DNA of 64,000 bases from JAIVGV01 sp031425275 (GTDB lineage: Bacteria; Acidobacteriota; Blastocatellia; Pyrinomonadales; Pyrinomonadaceae), in assembly GCA_031425275.1 (NCBI GenBank), contig JANPJA010000034.1:36683-100682 (forward strand), read 5' to 3'. Each line of letters starts with the position of its first letter. Within the stretch, counting starts at the first letter, position 1. Shown here piece by piece: positions 6,698 through 13,812 of this stretch. Both the position numbers and the translations under genes were made by a program. The notes beneath the pieces were generated by a model. The model did not search any database. It saw only the letters and a list, made by a program, of their open reading frames with translations, and was not told the origin of the DNA.

Positions 6698-7963
6698 ATG
6701 GAACAGGACAAAGAATCTGGAGGCGACCCGTGCGACGGGATGGCGTTTGAGACGCGACTCGTCCACGCGGGCGAGCGGCTCGAACCGCCCGTCGGCAAGC
6801 CGGTCGCCACACCCATCTACAACACGACGACCTTCACCTACGACTCGATGGCCGAGATGGACGAGGTCTTCGAGGGGTCGAAGCAGGGCTACTGCTACTC
6901 GCGCTACAGCAACCCGACCGTCCACGCGCTGGAGACAGCCCTGCGCACGCTCGAAGACGGCGCGGGCGCGTGCGCCTACGGTTCCGGGATGGCCGCGATT
7001 CACGCCGCGCTGCTCGCCTGCGATCTCGCCCCCGGCTCGACCGTCCTCGCCGCCCAAGCCCTCTACGGCACGACCACTCAATTGCTCCACACCGTCTTCC
7101 AACAGTTCGGCGTCAAAACGGTCGTCGCGGACTTCAACGACGTGGCGGCCCTGCGCGAACGTGCGCGAGAGGTCGGCCCGCGCGTCCTCGTGTGCGAGAC
7201 GATCTCGAACCCGGTGCTCGACGTGTGCGACATCGAGGCGGTCGCGCGGGTCGCGCGCGAGGTCGGGGCGCGCCTCATCGTCGATAATACTTTCGCCTCG
7301 CCGTACCTGTGCAGCCCCCTGCGCCACGGCGCGGACTTCTCAGTCCACAGCGCGACGAAATACTTGTCGGGTCACGGCGACGCGACGGGCGGGGTCGCCA
7401 TCGCGCGCCGGCAAGAGGACTGGGAGCGGCTCGTCGCCGTGCGCTCGACGGTCGGCGGCGTGCTGAGCGTCTGGGAGGCTCACGAGATCATGCGCGGCGT
7501 GAAGACGCTCGGAGTGAGGATGGAGCGGCAGTGCGCGAACGCGCGGCGGCTGGCCGAACGGCTCTCGCGCGACCCCCGCGTCGCGCGCGTTCATCACCCC
7601 GGCGTGGGCGCGGACGAGGCGCAAACGTCGGTCGTGCGCCGGATGCTGCGCGCGCCGCACACGGGCGCGCTCGTCTCGATCGAGTTGGCGGAGGACACGC
7701 GCGACGCGGCCTTCCGCTTCATGGACGCGCTGCGGCTGTGCGTCCGGCTTACGAGTCTCGGCGACGTGGTGACGAGCGTGTCGCACTCGGCCACCTCCTC
7801 GCACCGGAGCCTGACGCCCGAACACCGCACGCTCATGGGCATCACCGACAGTCTGGTGCGCATCTCGGTCGGCATCGAGGACGTGCGCGACATCGTCAGC
7901 GACATCGAGCAGGCGCTCGGGGCGAAGGCCGGAGAGTCGTTCTCGGTTTCCAACGCTTCGTAA
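6698..7963 (+). CDS. Cys/Met metabolism PLP-dependent enzyme (cystathionine gamma-synthase / gamma-lyase family)
   Basis: A fold-type I PLP enzyme of transsulfuration, 421 residues. Motifs include TRLVHAGE near the N-terminus, YSRYSNPT, the cofactor-binding YGSGMAAI, LIVDNTFASPYL, and SVHSATKYLSGHGD with the Schiff-base lysine at residue 221. This set does not separate cystathionine gamma-synthase, cystathionine gamma-lyase, methionine gamma-lyase and O-acetylhomoserine sulfhydrylase. The ATG at 6698 is preferred because it is followed closely by the conserved N-terminus; the in-frame TTG at 6674 is possible. A rhodanese gene follows after 26 bp, so the pair is probably co-transcribed and both act on sulfur. 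Confidence 0.9.
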   Translation: MEQDKESGGDPCDGMAFETRLVHAGERLEPPVGKPVATPIYNTTTFTYDSMAEMDEVFEGSKQGYCYSRYSNPTVHALETALRTLEDGAGACAYGSGMAAIHAALLACDLAPGSTVLAAQALYGTTTQLLHTVFQQFGVKTVVADFNDVAALRERAREVGPRVLVCETISNPVLDVCDIEAVARVAREVGARLIVDNTFASPYLCSPLRHGADFSVHSATKYLSGHGDATGGVAIARRQEDWERLVAVRSTVGGVLSVWEAHEIMRGVKTLGVRMERQCANARRLAERLSRDPRVARVHHPGVGADEAQTSVVRRMLRAPHTGALVSIELAEDTRDAAFRFMDALRLCVRLTSLGDVVTSVSHSATSSHRSLTPEHRTLMGITDSLVRISVGIEDVRDIVSDIEQALGAKAGESFSVSNAS

Positions 7964-7989
7964 ATCAAACGGCAGGGGAGGGGCGACCG

Positions 7990-8310
7990 ATGGAAGAGAT
8001 CACCGCCACGGAACTCAAAGGGCGGCTCGACGCCGGGGATGACCTTCAGATCATCGACGTGCGCGAGCCGAACGAATACGATGTCGCGCGTCTGGAGAAC
8101 TCCAAACTGATCCCGCTCGGCCAAGTGGTGGGCCGCGTCTCGGAGATCGATCCGACGCGCGAGACAATCGTTCATTGCAAGCTGGGCGGCCGGAGCGCGA
8201 AGGCCATCGAAGCATTGAAGGGCGCGGGCTTCGCCGGCCGGCTCGTCAATTTGAAGGGCGGCATCACCGCGTGGTCGAATGAAGTCGATCCGTCTGTCCC
8301 GAAATATTAA
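7990..8310 (+). CDS. Single-domain rhodanese-like sulfurtransferase
   Basis: A 106-residue rhodanese domain with IIDVREPNEYDVARL, the family signature, and an active-site loop HCKLGGRSA whose cysteine is residue 63. The six-residue loop is the size typical of sulfurtransferases rather than of Cdc25-like phosphatases. The shape and the ending (VDPSVPKY) resemble the C-terminal rhodanese of MoeZ/MoeB-type proteins, so it may pass persulfide sulfur to a carrier. GGGGAGGGG precedes the ATG at 7990. It lies directly behind the PLP enzyme gene, which could generate the sulfur; this link is inferred from position only. A terminator follows. Confidence 0.88.
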   Translation: MEEITATELKGRLDAGDDLQIIDVREPNEYDVARLENSKLIPLGQVVGRVSEIDPTRETIVHCKLGGRSAKAIEALKGAGFAGRLVNLKGGITAWSNEVDPSVPKY

Positions 8311-8389
8311 CGCGCCCCCCGCGACCCCGGCCGTCCCGACGAAACCTTAAACGCACAGGGCCGGCGCGTCCGACCGTCTCTCGAAAAGC

Positions 8390-8427
8390 AAGACGCCCGC
8401 TGCGCGAACAGCGGGCGTCTTTTTTTT
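8390..8427. terminator. Bidirectional intrinsic terminator
   Basis: AAGACGCCCGCTG (8390-8402) pairs with CAGCGGGCGTCTT (8409-8421) around CGCGAA, followed by a T run to 8427. On the minus strand the stem is followed by GCTTTT, so it can also end the convergent small gene at 8478. Confidence 0.9.
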
Positions 8428-8477
8428 GCCGCGAGCCGGCGGCTTTGATTAATTGCGCCGCCCCACCACGCGGGAGG

Positions 8478-8762
8478 TTACGAGTTACCGCCCGAAGCCG
8501 CCTGCCCCTGTCCGCCGCTCTGGCCTTTGGCGAGACAGCGCGCGAGGAGTTGTTTGGCGCGCTCGGCGCGCTTTTGATTCTCGTTCTTGAGGTCGGTGAA
8601 GAACTGAACTAACTCCTCGTCACCTTCCTGCCGCGCGTCGGCGATGTAGGTGGCCTCGGTCTCCGCGCCCTGGAGCGTGTGATAGATGGTGCTCACGAGA
8701 TTGTAAACAATGTCGCGCGTGCCCGTGTCGCCCTGTGTGCCGTCGTCCTGATTATGAAACAT
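8478..8762 (-). CDS. Small helical protein, possibly ferritin-like
   Basis: Not recognised with certainty. The 94-residue product has an acidic and polar N-terminus, then two long amphipathic helices (about residues 16-72) rich in Glu, His and Tyr: YHTLQGAETEATYIADA and ELVQFFTDLKNENQKRAERA. The spacing of E and H residues recalls half of a ferritin or rubrerythrin four-helix bundle, so a dimeric metal-binding bundle is possible. A Gly/Gln/Ser-rich tail ends the protein. The ATG at 8762 is supported by GGGGAG just upstream. It is convergent with the rhodanese gene and shares its terminator; the Hsp90-TPR pair lies upstream on the same strand, 163 bp away. Confidence 0.75.
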   Translation of the reverse strand: MFHNQDDGTQGDTGTRDIVYNLVSTIYHTLQGAETEATYIADARQEGDEELVQFFTDLKNENQKRAERAKQLLARCLAKGQSGGQGQAASGGNS

Positions 8763-8925
8763 GATTCTCCCCTGATGTGAAAGTCTGGTTAACAACGCAA
8801 GGGGGCTTAAGTTGGGGAACTCGCGAACGATTGTAGAAACCGGGCGGGCTGAGGTCAAGGAGGCGGCCGCCGCCCGCGCCGCGGCATCGGCGGCGGAACC
8901 GCCGCGGAAGTTAACTTTGCGGGAT

Positions 8926-10050
8926 TTATACTGACGAGCCGTAAAGCTCTTTGAGCTTCGGGGTGTCGTCCAACTCGCGCGTGAAGTGGTGATTACCGTT
9001 CCGCTCGTCGAACTTGAGCGCGATCCGGCGCGCATCCTGCTCGAACCACCGCGCGATCTGCCGGCTGTCGTAGAGGCCGCTCTCCGCGTGCAGCGCGAAG
9101 GTTGACGGCAGGCTGAGCCGCACTTCCGCGCCCTCCTGCTCCGCGCCCAGCTCGAAGAAGAGCCACGCGGCGCGGCAGAACTCGTAACGCTTGTATAAAT
9201 CCTTGCCGCCCTGCGCCCAGTGGAGGTGTTTCTCAAAGACTTCGCGCCCGCGTTGGTGGCGGCCGGCGAGCGCGAGGTAAAGCAGGTGATCGCTCGCGTA
9301 GTTGACGAGGCCCTTCCGGCCCTCGATCAGGCGATAACCCTTCAGGTGAAACTGCCACGCCTCGCGCCGGCGGCCGAGGCGCAGGAGCGGCAGGAGCAGG
9401 TTGGCAAGCGTCCGGTGCGGGACGGTGCGGCACTTCTTCTCGCCTTCGATGAGCGGGCGCGCGATCCGTAACGCGGCCGCGTCGTCGTCGCAATACAGTT
9501 GGAAGCTGACGCGCTCGTCGATCTCGCAGGCCGGGCAGTTGCTCAGATCGTCGGACGCCATACCCTGTGCGAGCCGGTAGAATTTCAGCGCCTCCTCGCG
9601 GTTGCCCCAGAATTTTTCGATCCGGTAGCGGTGCTGGTGGATGACGCGCAGTCCGCGCCCCGCGCGCTCGTAGCGGCGGGACATGTCGTCGAGCATCTCG
9701 TAAATCTGGGTCTTGGAGATTTGCGGGAAGTTGGAGATGGTCGAGACGATCCACTTGTAAGTCCAGAGCAGGGCGTGCTCATCGAAGCGGCCGGGGTTGA
9801 GGTCGAATTGCGCGAGCATCCACGCATAGGCGACGAGGGTCTTCTCGGGCGAGCCGCCCCAGAAGGTGACATCGACGTATCGATCCCGCGCGAAGTACTG
9901 CGACCTCAGGTCGCGGGACTCGTCCGCGAGGCGCACGGCATCCTCCATCGCCGCGATTTTCTCGTCGCCGTCTTCGAGTTGGAGCGCCTCGATGATGGCC
10001 ATGTAAACGTCCGTCACGGCCTCCAGCGTTTCCTCCCCCGGTTCCTCCAT
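8926..10050 (-). CDS. Helical-repeat (TPR-like) protein coupled to the Hsp90-family gene
   Basis: A 374-residue, largely alpha-helical protein with repeated aromatic/alanine helical pairs consistent with degenerate tetratricopeptide repeats. It has no signal peptide or membrane segment and is probably cytosolic. A CPAC pair near residue 175 (SNCPACEIDERV) is the only conspicuous cysteine motif. The start ATG at 10050-10048 overlaps the stop of the upstream Hsp90-family gene as TGATG, which implies translational coupling and equal dosage. Pairs of an Hsp90-like protein and a TPR protein also occur in actinobacteria. A co-chaperone or client-adaptor role is inferred from this linkage, not shown by sequence. 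Confidence 0.8.
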   Translation of the reverse strand: MEEPGEETLEAVTDVYMAIIEALQLEDGDEKIAAMEDAVRLADESRDLRSQYFARDRYVDVTFWGGSPEKTLVAYAWMLAQFDLNPGRFDEHALLWTYKWIVSTISNFPQISKTQIYEMLDDMSRRYERAGRGLRVIHQHRYRIEKFWGNREEALKFYRLAQGMASDDLSNCPACEIDERVSFQLYCDDDAAALRIARPLIEGEKKCRTVPHRTLANLLLPLLRLGRRREAWQFHLKGYRLIEGRKGLVNYASDHLLYLALAGRHQRGREVFEKHLHWAQGGKDLYKRYEFCRAAWLFFELGAEQEGAEVRLSLPSTFALHAESGLYDSRQIARWFEQDARRIALKFDERNGNHHFTRELDDTPKLKELYGSSV

Positions 10051-11864
10051 CACTGCACCCACCCTTCGACCGCGTCTGCGCCCCACTCGACCAGACCGAG
10101 CAGCCCGTCGTTGAGCAACTTCATCTCCTTCGTGCTCAGCGTCCGGTGTCCGAGCATCAGCGCCTGCACGTAAAGCACTTGGACGGAGAGCCGGAGCAGA
10201 GATTCGTCGCGCATCCGGGAGATTTTCTGCACGACCGGGTTGCGGTAGTTGAAACAGAGGCGGCCGGCCGACTCCTCTTCCGTTCCGCCGACGCTTTCCA
10301 GCACCGACGACCAGAAAGAATCCGTCACCTCTCTGGTCGCGTCGATCGAGCGGCGGAACGTCTCGTCCTCGCCCGCCGTGTAGAGCGCGGGAAGATCGCC
10401 GGGCGAGAAGTTGCGCACTTCGACCTCGCAGTTGAGCGGCGCGAGGACGCCGGCGGCGAAGCTCATGAAGCCGGAAACCACTTCCTCCTCTTCGAGCGTT
10501 AAGTACTCGAAGGCGTGCGAGAGGCTGTCGCCGTCGATGAGGGCGAGCCGCGCGCCGGGGAAAACTTCGGCGAGCTTGTAGAGGAGCTGCGCGTCGTAGG
10601 AGTAGCCGGCGTTGATGACGCACAGCCCCTGCGCGGCGGCGACGCGCGCGATCTGGCGGAATTGATCGAGGCCGGGGGTGAAGCGCACCGTGTCGTGCTG
10701 GGCGCGGTACTCGGTCAGGGTCATCGTGCCCATGTTCGTCTCGAAGGGCAGCCACTTGACGAAGATGCGGAAGAAGTCGGAGTCGGCGGCGGCCAGCGCC
10801 TTGATCGACATGAAGTGGAGTCCGATGATCGACTTCAGGCGGCGCGGATCGGTCTCGGCGAGATCGACGAGGTAGTCGCGCAAACTGCGGCCGAGCGCGT
10901 CGCGCGTGAGCGACAGAGTCTCGTCCTCGTAGAACGACTCGCGCGAAGCGGTCGGCCGCAGGTCGTTGGCGTTGACGACACACTTGACGAAGAAGGCCCA
11001 GTCGGGCAGCAGCCCCTCGGCGTCTTCCGACAGGAGCATGTTCTTCAGATAGACCCGGTGCGTCTTGCGCGAGGTGGGGCTCGGCGAGTAGGGCAGCACG
11101 TAGGCCGCGCCGCGCACGTCGCCGGGGCGCGAGCTGAGCGGCACGTAGTCGAGGAAGTCAGTCCCGAAAACATTCCGCCCGTATGCGAGGTAGGCCTCGC
11201 GTTCGAGCTGAGAGTCAACGTAGGTTGAGCGCCACGGCGGTTGTTCCTCGTTGACGCGCGCGGAGCCTTCGGGACTCGTCAGGCGGATGGGGAAGGGGAG
11301 CAGTCCGCCGTAGTGGCGCGCGAGTTCCGCGATTTTGGCGGGGGTGAAAAACTCTTCGCTCCCGTCCTTGCACAGCAGGCGAACTTCCGTGCCCGCTTCC
11401 ATCTCGCGTTCGAGCGCGCGCACCGTGTAGGTTCCGTCGGCGCGGCCGCGCCACTCGACCGCGCGGCTCCCGGCGGCGACCGAGCGCGTGGTGACGACGA
11501 TCTCCTCGCTGACGACGAAGCAGGCGAGCAGGCCGATGCCGAACTGGCCGATGAAGTCGGCGTGTTGTTCGGGCGGCCCCGTGCGCTTCGAGGTCTCGCC
11601 GATGGTGGCGAGGAAGCGGTGTATCTCGTCCTCGGTCAGCCCCGTGCCGTTGTCCGTGAAGACGAGTGAAGGCCGGCCCGCCTCAGTCGCCGGCAACTCG
11701 ATGCTCACGTCGCCGCGGTGGTTCGGATCGATGAGCCTGCGCGCGGTGATGGCATCGACGGCGTTCTGCAACAGCTCGCGGACGAAGACCTGCGGGCTGC
11801 TGTAGATGTGGTTCGAGAGCAGGTCGATGATCCCGCCGAGGTTGACCTGAAACCTGTAACTCAT
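10050..11864 (-). CDS. Hsp90-family (HtpG-like) GHKL ATPase
   Basis: A 604-residue protein with the N-terminal GHKL nucleotide site: ELLQNAVDA (catalytic Glu30 and Mg-binding Asn34), DNGTGLTEDE (Asp71) and IGQFGIGLL with its glycine lid near residue 106. A middle domain follows, with YLKNMLLSED and RESFYEDE, segments that match HtpG. The C-terminal third is diverged, so this is a variant and not canonical HtpG. Being distinct from classical HtpG and having a helical-repeat partner, it probably serves a narrower client set. The ATG at 11864 has no strong ribosome site. The downstream gene starts within its stop codon. The tRNA-Leu gene lies about 200 bp upstream on the same strand. Confidence 0.88.
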   Translation of the reverse strand: MSYRFQVNLGGIIDLLSNHIYSSPQVFVRELLQNAVDAITARRLIDPNHRGDVSIELPATEAGRPSLVFTDNGTGLTEDEIHRFLATIGETSKRTGPPEQHADFIGQFGIGLLACFVVSEEIVVTTRSVAAGSRAVEWRGRADGTYTVRALEREMEAGTEVRLLCKDGSEEFFTPAKIAELARHYGGLLPFPIRLTSPEGSARVNEEQPPWRSTYVDSQLEREAYLAYGRNVFGTDFLDYVPLSSRPGDVRGAAYVLPYSPSPTSRKTHRVYLKNMLLSEDAEGLLPDWAFFVKCVVNANDLRPTASRESFYEDETLSLTRDALGRSLRDYLVDLAETDPRRLKSIIGLHFMSIKALAAADSDFFRIFVKWLPFETNMGTMTLTEYRAQHDTVRFTPGLDQFRQIARVAAAQGLCVINAGYSYDAQLLYKLAEVFPGARLALIDGDSLSHAFEYLTLEEEEVVSGFMSFAAGVLAPLNCEVEVRNFSPGDLPALYTAGEDETFRRSIDATREVTDSFWSSVLESVGGTEEESAGRLCFNYRNPVVQKISRMRDESLLRLSVQVLYVQALMLGHRTLSTKEMKLLNDGLLGLVEWGADAVEGWVQ

Positions 11865-12062
11865 TTGCGATTCAATTCGACTGGCTCACGCCGCCGTGGG
11901 TCGAATTCTGGTTAGTGTTGTTGGGTATGAAATACGCCCCGTCCGGTCACACTTCGCCCGGCGAAGCGAGAGACTGCGCGGAGAGTATGCGACGAGTGGT
12001 GGCCGCCCCGTTGGGGGCCGCATTCGCAGGGACACGAGCCGTCTCGGTCTGAAAGTTTTTGA

Positions 12063-12379
12063 TGCCGGGGGCGGGACTCGAACCCGCACGGCCCGAAGGC
12101 CAACGGATTTTCTTACCACTTCGGCTTTCACCGCCCGCCCCATGGCGGTTCGTGGTCTGGGCGATGCCTTCTCCGTGCGCCTTTGAGGGGCGTTTAGGAG
12201 GGAGCCGTCTCGTCTCTACACTTTGCCGGTTCCGAAAACTCGAACCGGCCTTAGCTCGGCGTTGCCATCAGCCTTGGCCTGTTAAGGGTTCGCCGACTTT
12301 GACTCCATTCACTCCAAGCGTTTCCGCGTGGGTGCTCAAGTTAATAAGTCCGGTGCGTCTGCCATTTCGCCACCCCGGC
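12063..12379 (-). tRNA. tRNA-Leu(UAA), interrupted by an intron in the anticodon loop
   Basis: Exon 1 is 12379 to 12346 and exon 2 is 12111 to 12063 on the minus strand. The acceptor stem GCCGGGG (12379-12373) pairs with CCCCGGC (12070-12064), followed by discriminator A and no encoded CCA. The D arm (GCG/CGC), a long class II variable arm (GGCC-TTCG-GGCC) and the T arm (GCGGG, loop TTCGAGT, CCCGC) are all present. Joining ...GGACTT to AAAATCCG... gives the anticodon stem-loop CTTAAAA, anticodon UAA, with U34 as the last exon 1 base. Variable arm and discriminator A fit leucine. The outermost anticodon-stem pair (27-43) is a C-U mismatch. Confidence 0.9.
12112..12345 (-). other. Group I intron in tRNA-Leu(UAA)
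   Basis: This 234-nt intron follows U34 and ends with G (12112), the two bases required at group I splice sites. The guide GAG (12337-12335) can pair with CUU of exon 1, giving the U-G wobble at the 5' site. A P/Q-like core, AUGGCAACGCCGAGC (12268-12254), and an R-like core, GUGUAGAGACGA (about 12221-12210), match the conserved core strings of cyanobacterial and plastid tRNA-Leu introns, where the position is identical. It has no room for a homing endonuclease. Subgroup IC3 is likely by analogy. Confidence 0.85.
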
Positions 12380-12467
12380 ACCGTGGGCGAGAAGATAGCA
12401 CGGGGCGGGCGGGGCGGCCAACTTCTTCACAGGCGGGCGCGGGGAATGTTAGACTTGCGCCACGACG

Positions 12468-13013
12468 ATGAGTGAACAGATGCAAACGCCCGTGACCGAG
12501 CACTCGTGGGCCGAGGAGCAGGAGGTCTTCCGCCGCCACATCCAGCGGTCGGGCCTCAAGCGCACGGCCCAGCGCGATCTGATCCTCGACGTGTTCCTGC
12601 GCACCGAAGAGCACATGTCGAGCGAAGACCTCTACCGGCTCGTCCAGCGCGAAGACCCGAGCATCGGGCAGACCACCGTCTATCGCACGCTCAAGCTGCT
12701 GACGGAGGCGGGACTCGCTCGCGAGGTGCGATTCGGCGACGGGCGCACGCGCTACGAGCACAATTACAAGCACCCGCACCACGATCACATGATCTGCATC
12801 GCCTGCGGCAAGACCATCGAGTTCTTCTCCGCCGAGTTGGAGGCTTTGCAGGACAAGCTCGCGGCCAAGCACGAGTTCGACTCGACGCACCACACCTTGC
12901 GCATGTTCGGTTACTGCTCGGACTGTCGCGCGGCGGGGCGCACGGCTGGACGCGGGGAGGAATCGACGGCCGAGCCGCGCGTCCGCTTCGTGACCGCGCC
13001 GAGCACGAGCTGA
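12468..13013 (+). CDS. Fur-family transcriptional regulator
   Basis: A 181-residue metal-responsive repressor. An N-terminal winged helix includes LKRTAQRDLILDVFL and GQTTVYRTLKLLTEAGL (recognition helix, about residues 65-85). The metal-binding region follows: HPHHDHMICIACGKTIEF with His cluster and a CxxC, and a second CxxC in FGYCSDCRAAG, which together make a structural zinc site. These features fit Fur, Zur or PerR; metal specificity cannot be assigned. The N-terminus is about 20 residues longer than in E. coli Fur. ATGs at 12468 and 12480 are both possible. The neighbouring peroxiredoxin is 6 kb away, so no target is implied. A word-repeat element follows the gene. Confidence 0.9.
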   Translation: MSEQMQTPVTEHSWAEEQEVFRRHIQRSGLKRTAQRDLILDVFLRTEEHMSSEDLYRLVQREDPSIGQTTVYRTLKLLTEAGLAREVRFGDGRTRYEHNYKHPHHDHMICIACGKTIEFFSAELEALQDKLAAKHEFDSTHHTLRMFGYCSDCRAAGRTAGRGEESTAEPRVRFVTAPSTS

Positions 13014-13020
13014 GAGAATG

Positions 13021-13146
13021 TCCGTGGTCAGTGGTCAGTGGTCGGTTGTTCGTGGTTGACGAGCGTCGCGCCGAAAGTAAGGCTTCAATCTTCTGTGTCA
13101 CAAACAACTGACCACTGACAACTGACCACTGACCACTGACCACTGG
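13021..13146. repeat. GTCAGTG-family inverted repeat, copy 1
   Basis: The left arm reiterates GGTCAGTGGTCAGTGGTCGG. The right arm reiterates its complement, ACTGACCACTGACC. About 50 bp of non-repeated DNA lies between. It sits between fur and the ferredoxin gene, ending shortly before the latter's ribosome site. Other copies: 16821, 41374, 52165 and 58739. Confidence 0.9.
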
Positions 13147-13162
13147 ACGAGGGGGGAGACGA

Positions 13163-13735
13163 ATGAGCATCAACGTGGAGTTTACGTCGGACGAGTTGCG
13201 CGGCATCGTCGCCGATGGGACTTATTTGTGGGACGCCGCGAAGCGTCTGGGCTTGCGGTTGCCGGCCGAGTGCGAGGGGCGCGGCGAGTGCGACACGTGC
13301 GCCGTGCGCGTGCTCGAGGGCGCGACGCTGCTGTCCGCGCTCACCAACGCCGAGCGCGTGCTGTTGAGCCCCGAGCGACTCGGGGCGGGCGAACGGCTCG
13401 CCTGTCAGGCGAAGGCCGAACGGCCGGGCACGCTCGTGCTCGAACCCGTGCCGGTCGCGCAGAGGGAGACCGAGACGACCGAGGAGGCGAAAAAAGAGAT
13501 GCGCGAAGAATTCAACCAAATGCCGCTCAAGCAGAAGCTCACCACGCTCGCGGAGCTGGAAGCCGCCACCGCCTATCAGACCTTCAAGGCCATCAGCGAT
13601 GCGTCCATGCGCCTCGTCGAGCGGGGCGTCGGCGTCATCATCGGCGTGGGCCGCTCGCGCGAGCTTCGGCAACGCGCGGCCCGCCGACCCGCCGAGCATC
13701 AACCCAAGTACAACGCCGAGGGCGAGGCGAAGTAA
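13163..13735 (+). CDS. 2Fe-2S ferredoxin with C-terminal extension
   Basis: An electron carrier of 190 residues. The N-terminal 95 residues form a 2Fe-2S ferredoxin domain with ligands in AECEGRGECDTCAVRV (C-x5-C-x2-C) and a fourth cysteine in RLACQAK. Beyond it is an unusual 90-residue tail, predicted helical and charged (EEAKKEMREEF, LAELEAATAYQTFKAI), then a Gly-rich VGVIIGVGRS and a basic, low-complexity end. The tail may anchor the protein or bind a partner. GGGGGGAG precedes the ATG at 13163. No reductase or oxygenase gene is adjacent, so the redox partner is unknown. Confidence 0.88.
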   Translation: MSINVEFTSDELRGIVADGTYLWDAAKRLGLRLPAECEGRGECDTCAVRVLEGATLLSALTNAERVLLSPERLGAGERLACQAKAERPGTLVLEPVPVAQRETETTEEAKKEMREEFNQMPLKQKLTTLAELEAATAYQTFKAISDASMRLVERGVGVIIGVGRSRELRQRAARRPAEHQPKYNAEGEAK

Positions 13736-13812
13736 AATCCGACGGACTTACTTTCGCGCGCCGTCTCCCGCGCCACCAGCCGCGCGGACTGTCCCGCAAA
13801 GCTCCCGGACTG

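Noticed and set aside
8888..8908. GGCGGCGGAACCGCCGC palindrome after the helical-repeat gene
   Set aside because: Short palindromes of this type are expected by chance at such GC content, and no U-run follows.
8926..10983. One 685-aa protein from 10983 to 8926 on the minus strand
   Set aside because: Its first 310 residues are an out-of-frame reading of the Hsp90-family gene (Arg-rich, low complexity). The real start is ATG 10050.
12112..12345. Homing endonuclease within the group I intron
   Set aside because: The intron is only 234 nt and has no credible reading frame for one.
12059..12475. Plus-strand ORF with the start MMPGAGLEPARPEG
   Set aside because: This is the antisense of the tRNA-Leu T and variable arms; GAGLEPARPEG-like peptides are a well-known artefact of calling ORFs over tRNA genes.
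13228..13812. N-terminal extension of the M28 lipoprotein
   Set aside because: This is the ferredoxin gene in another frame; the lipoprotein signal starts at 13813.
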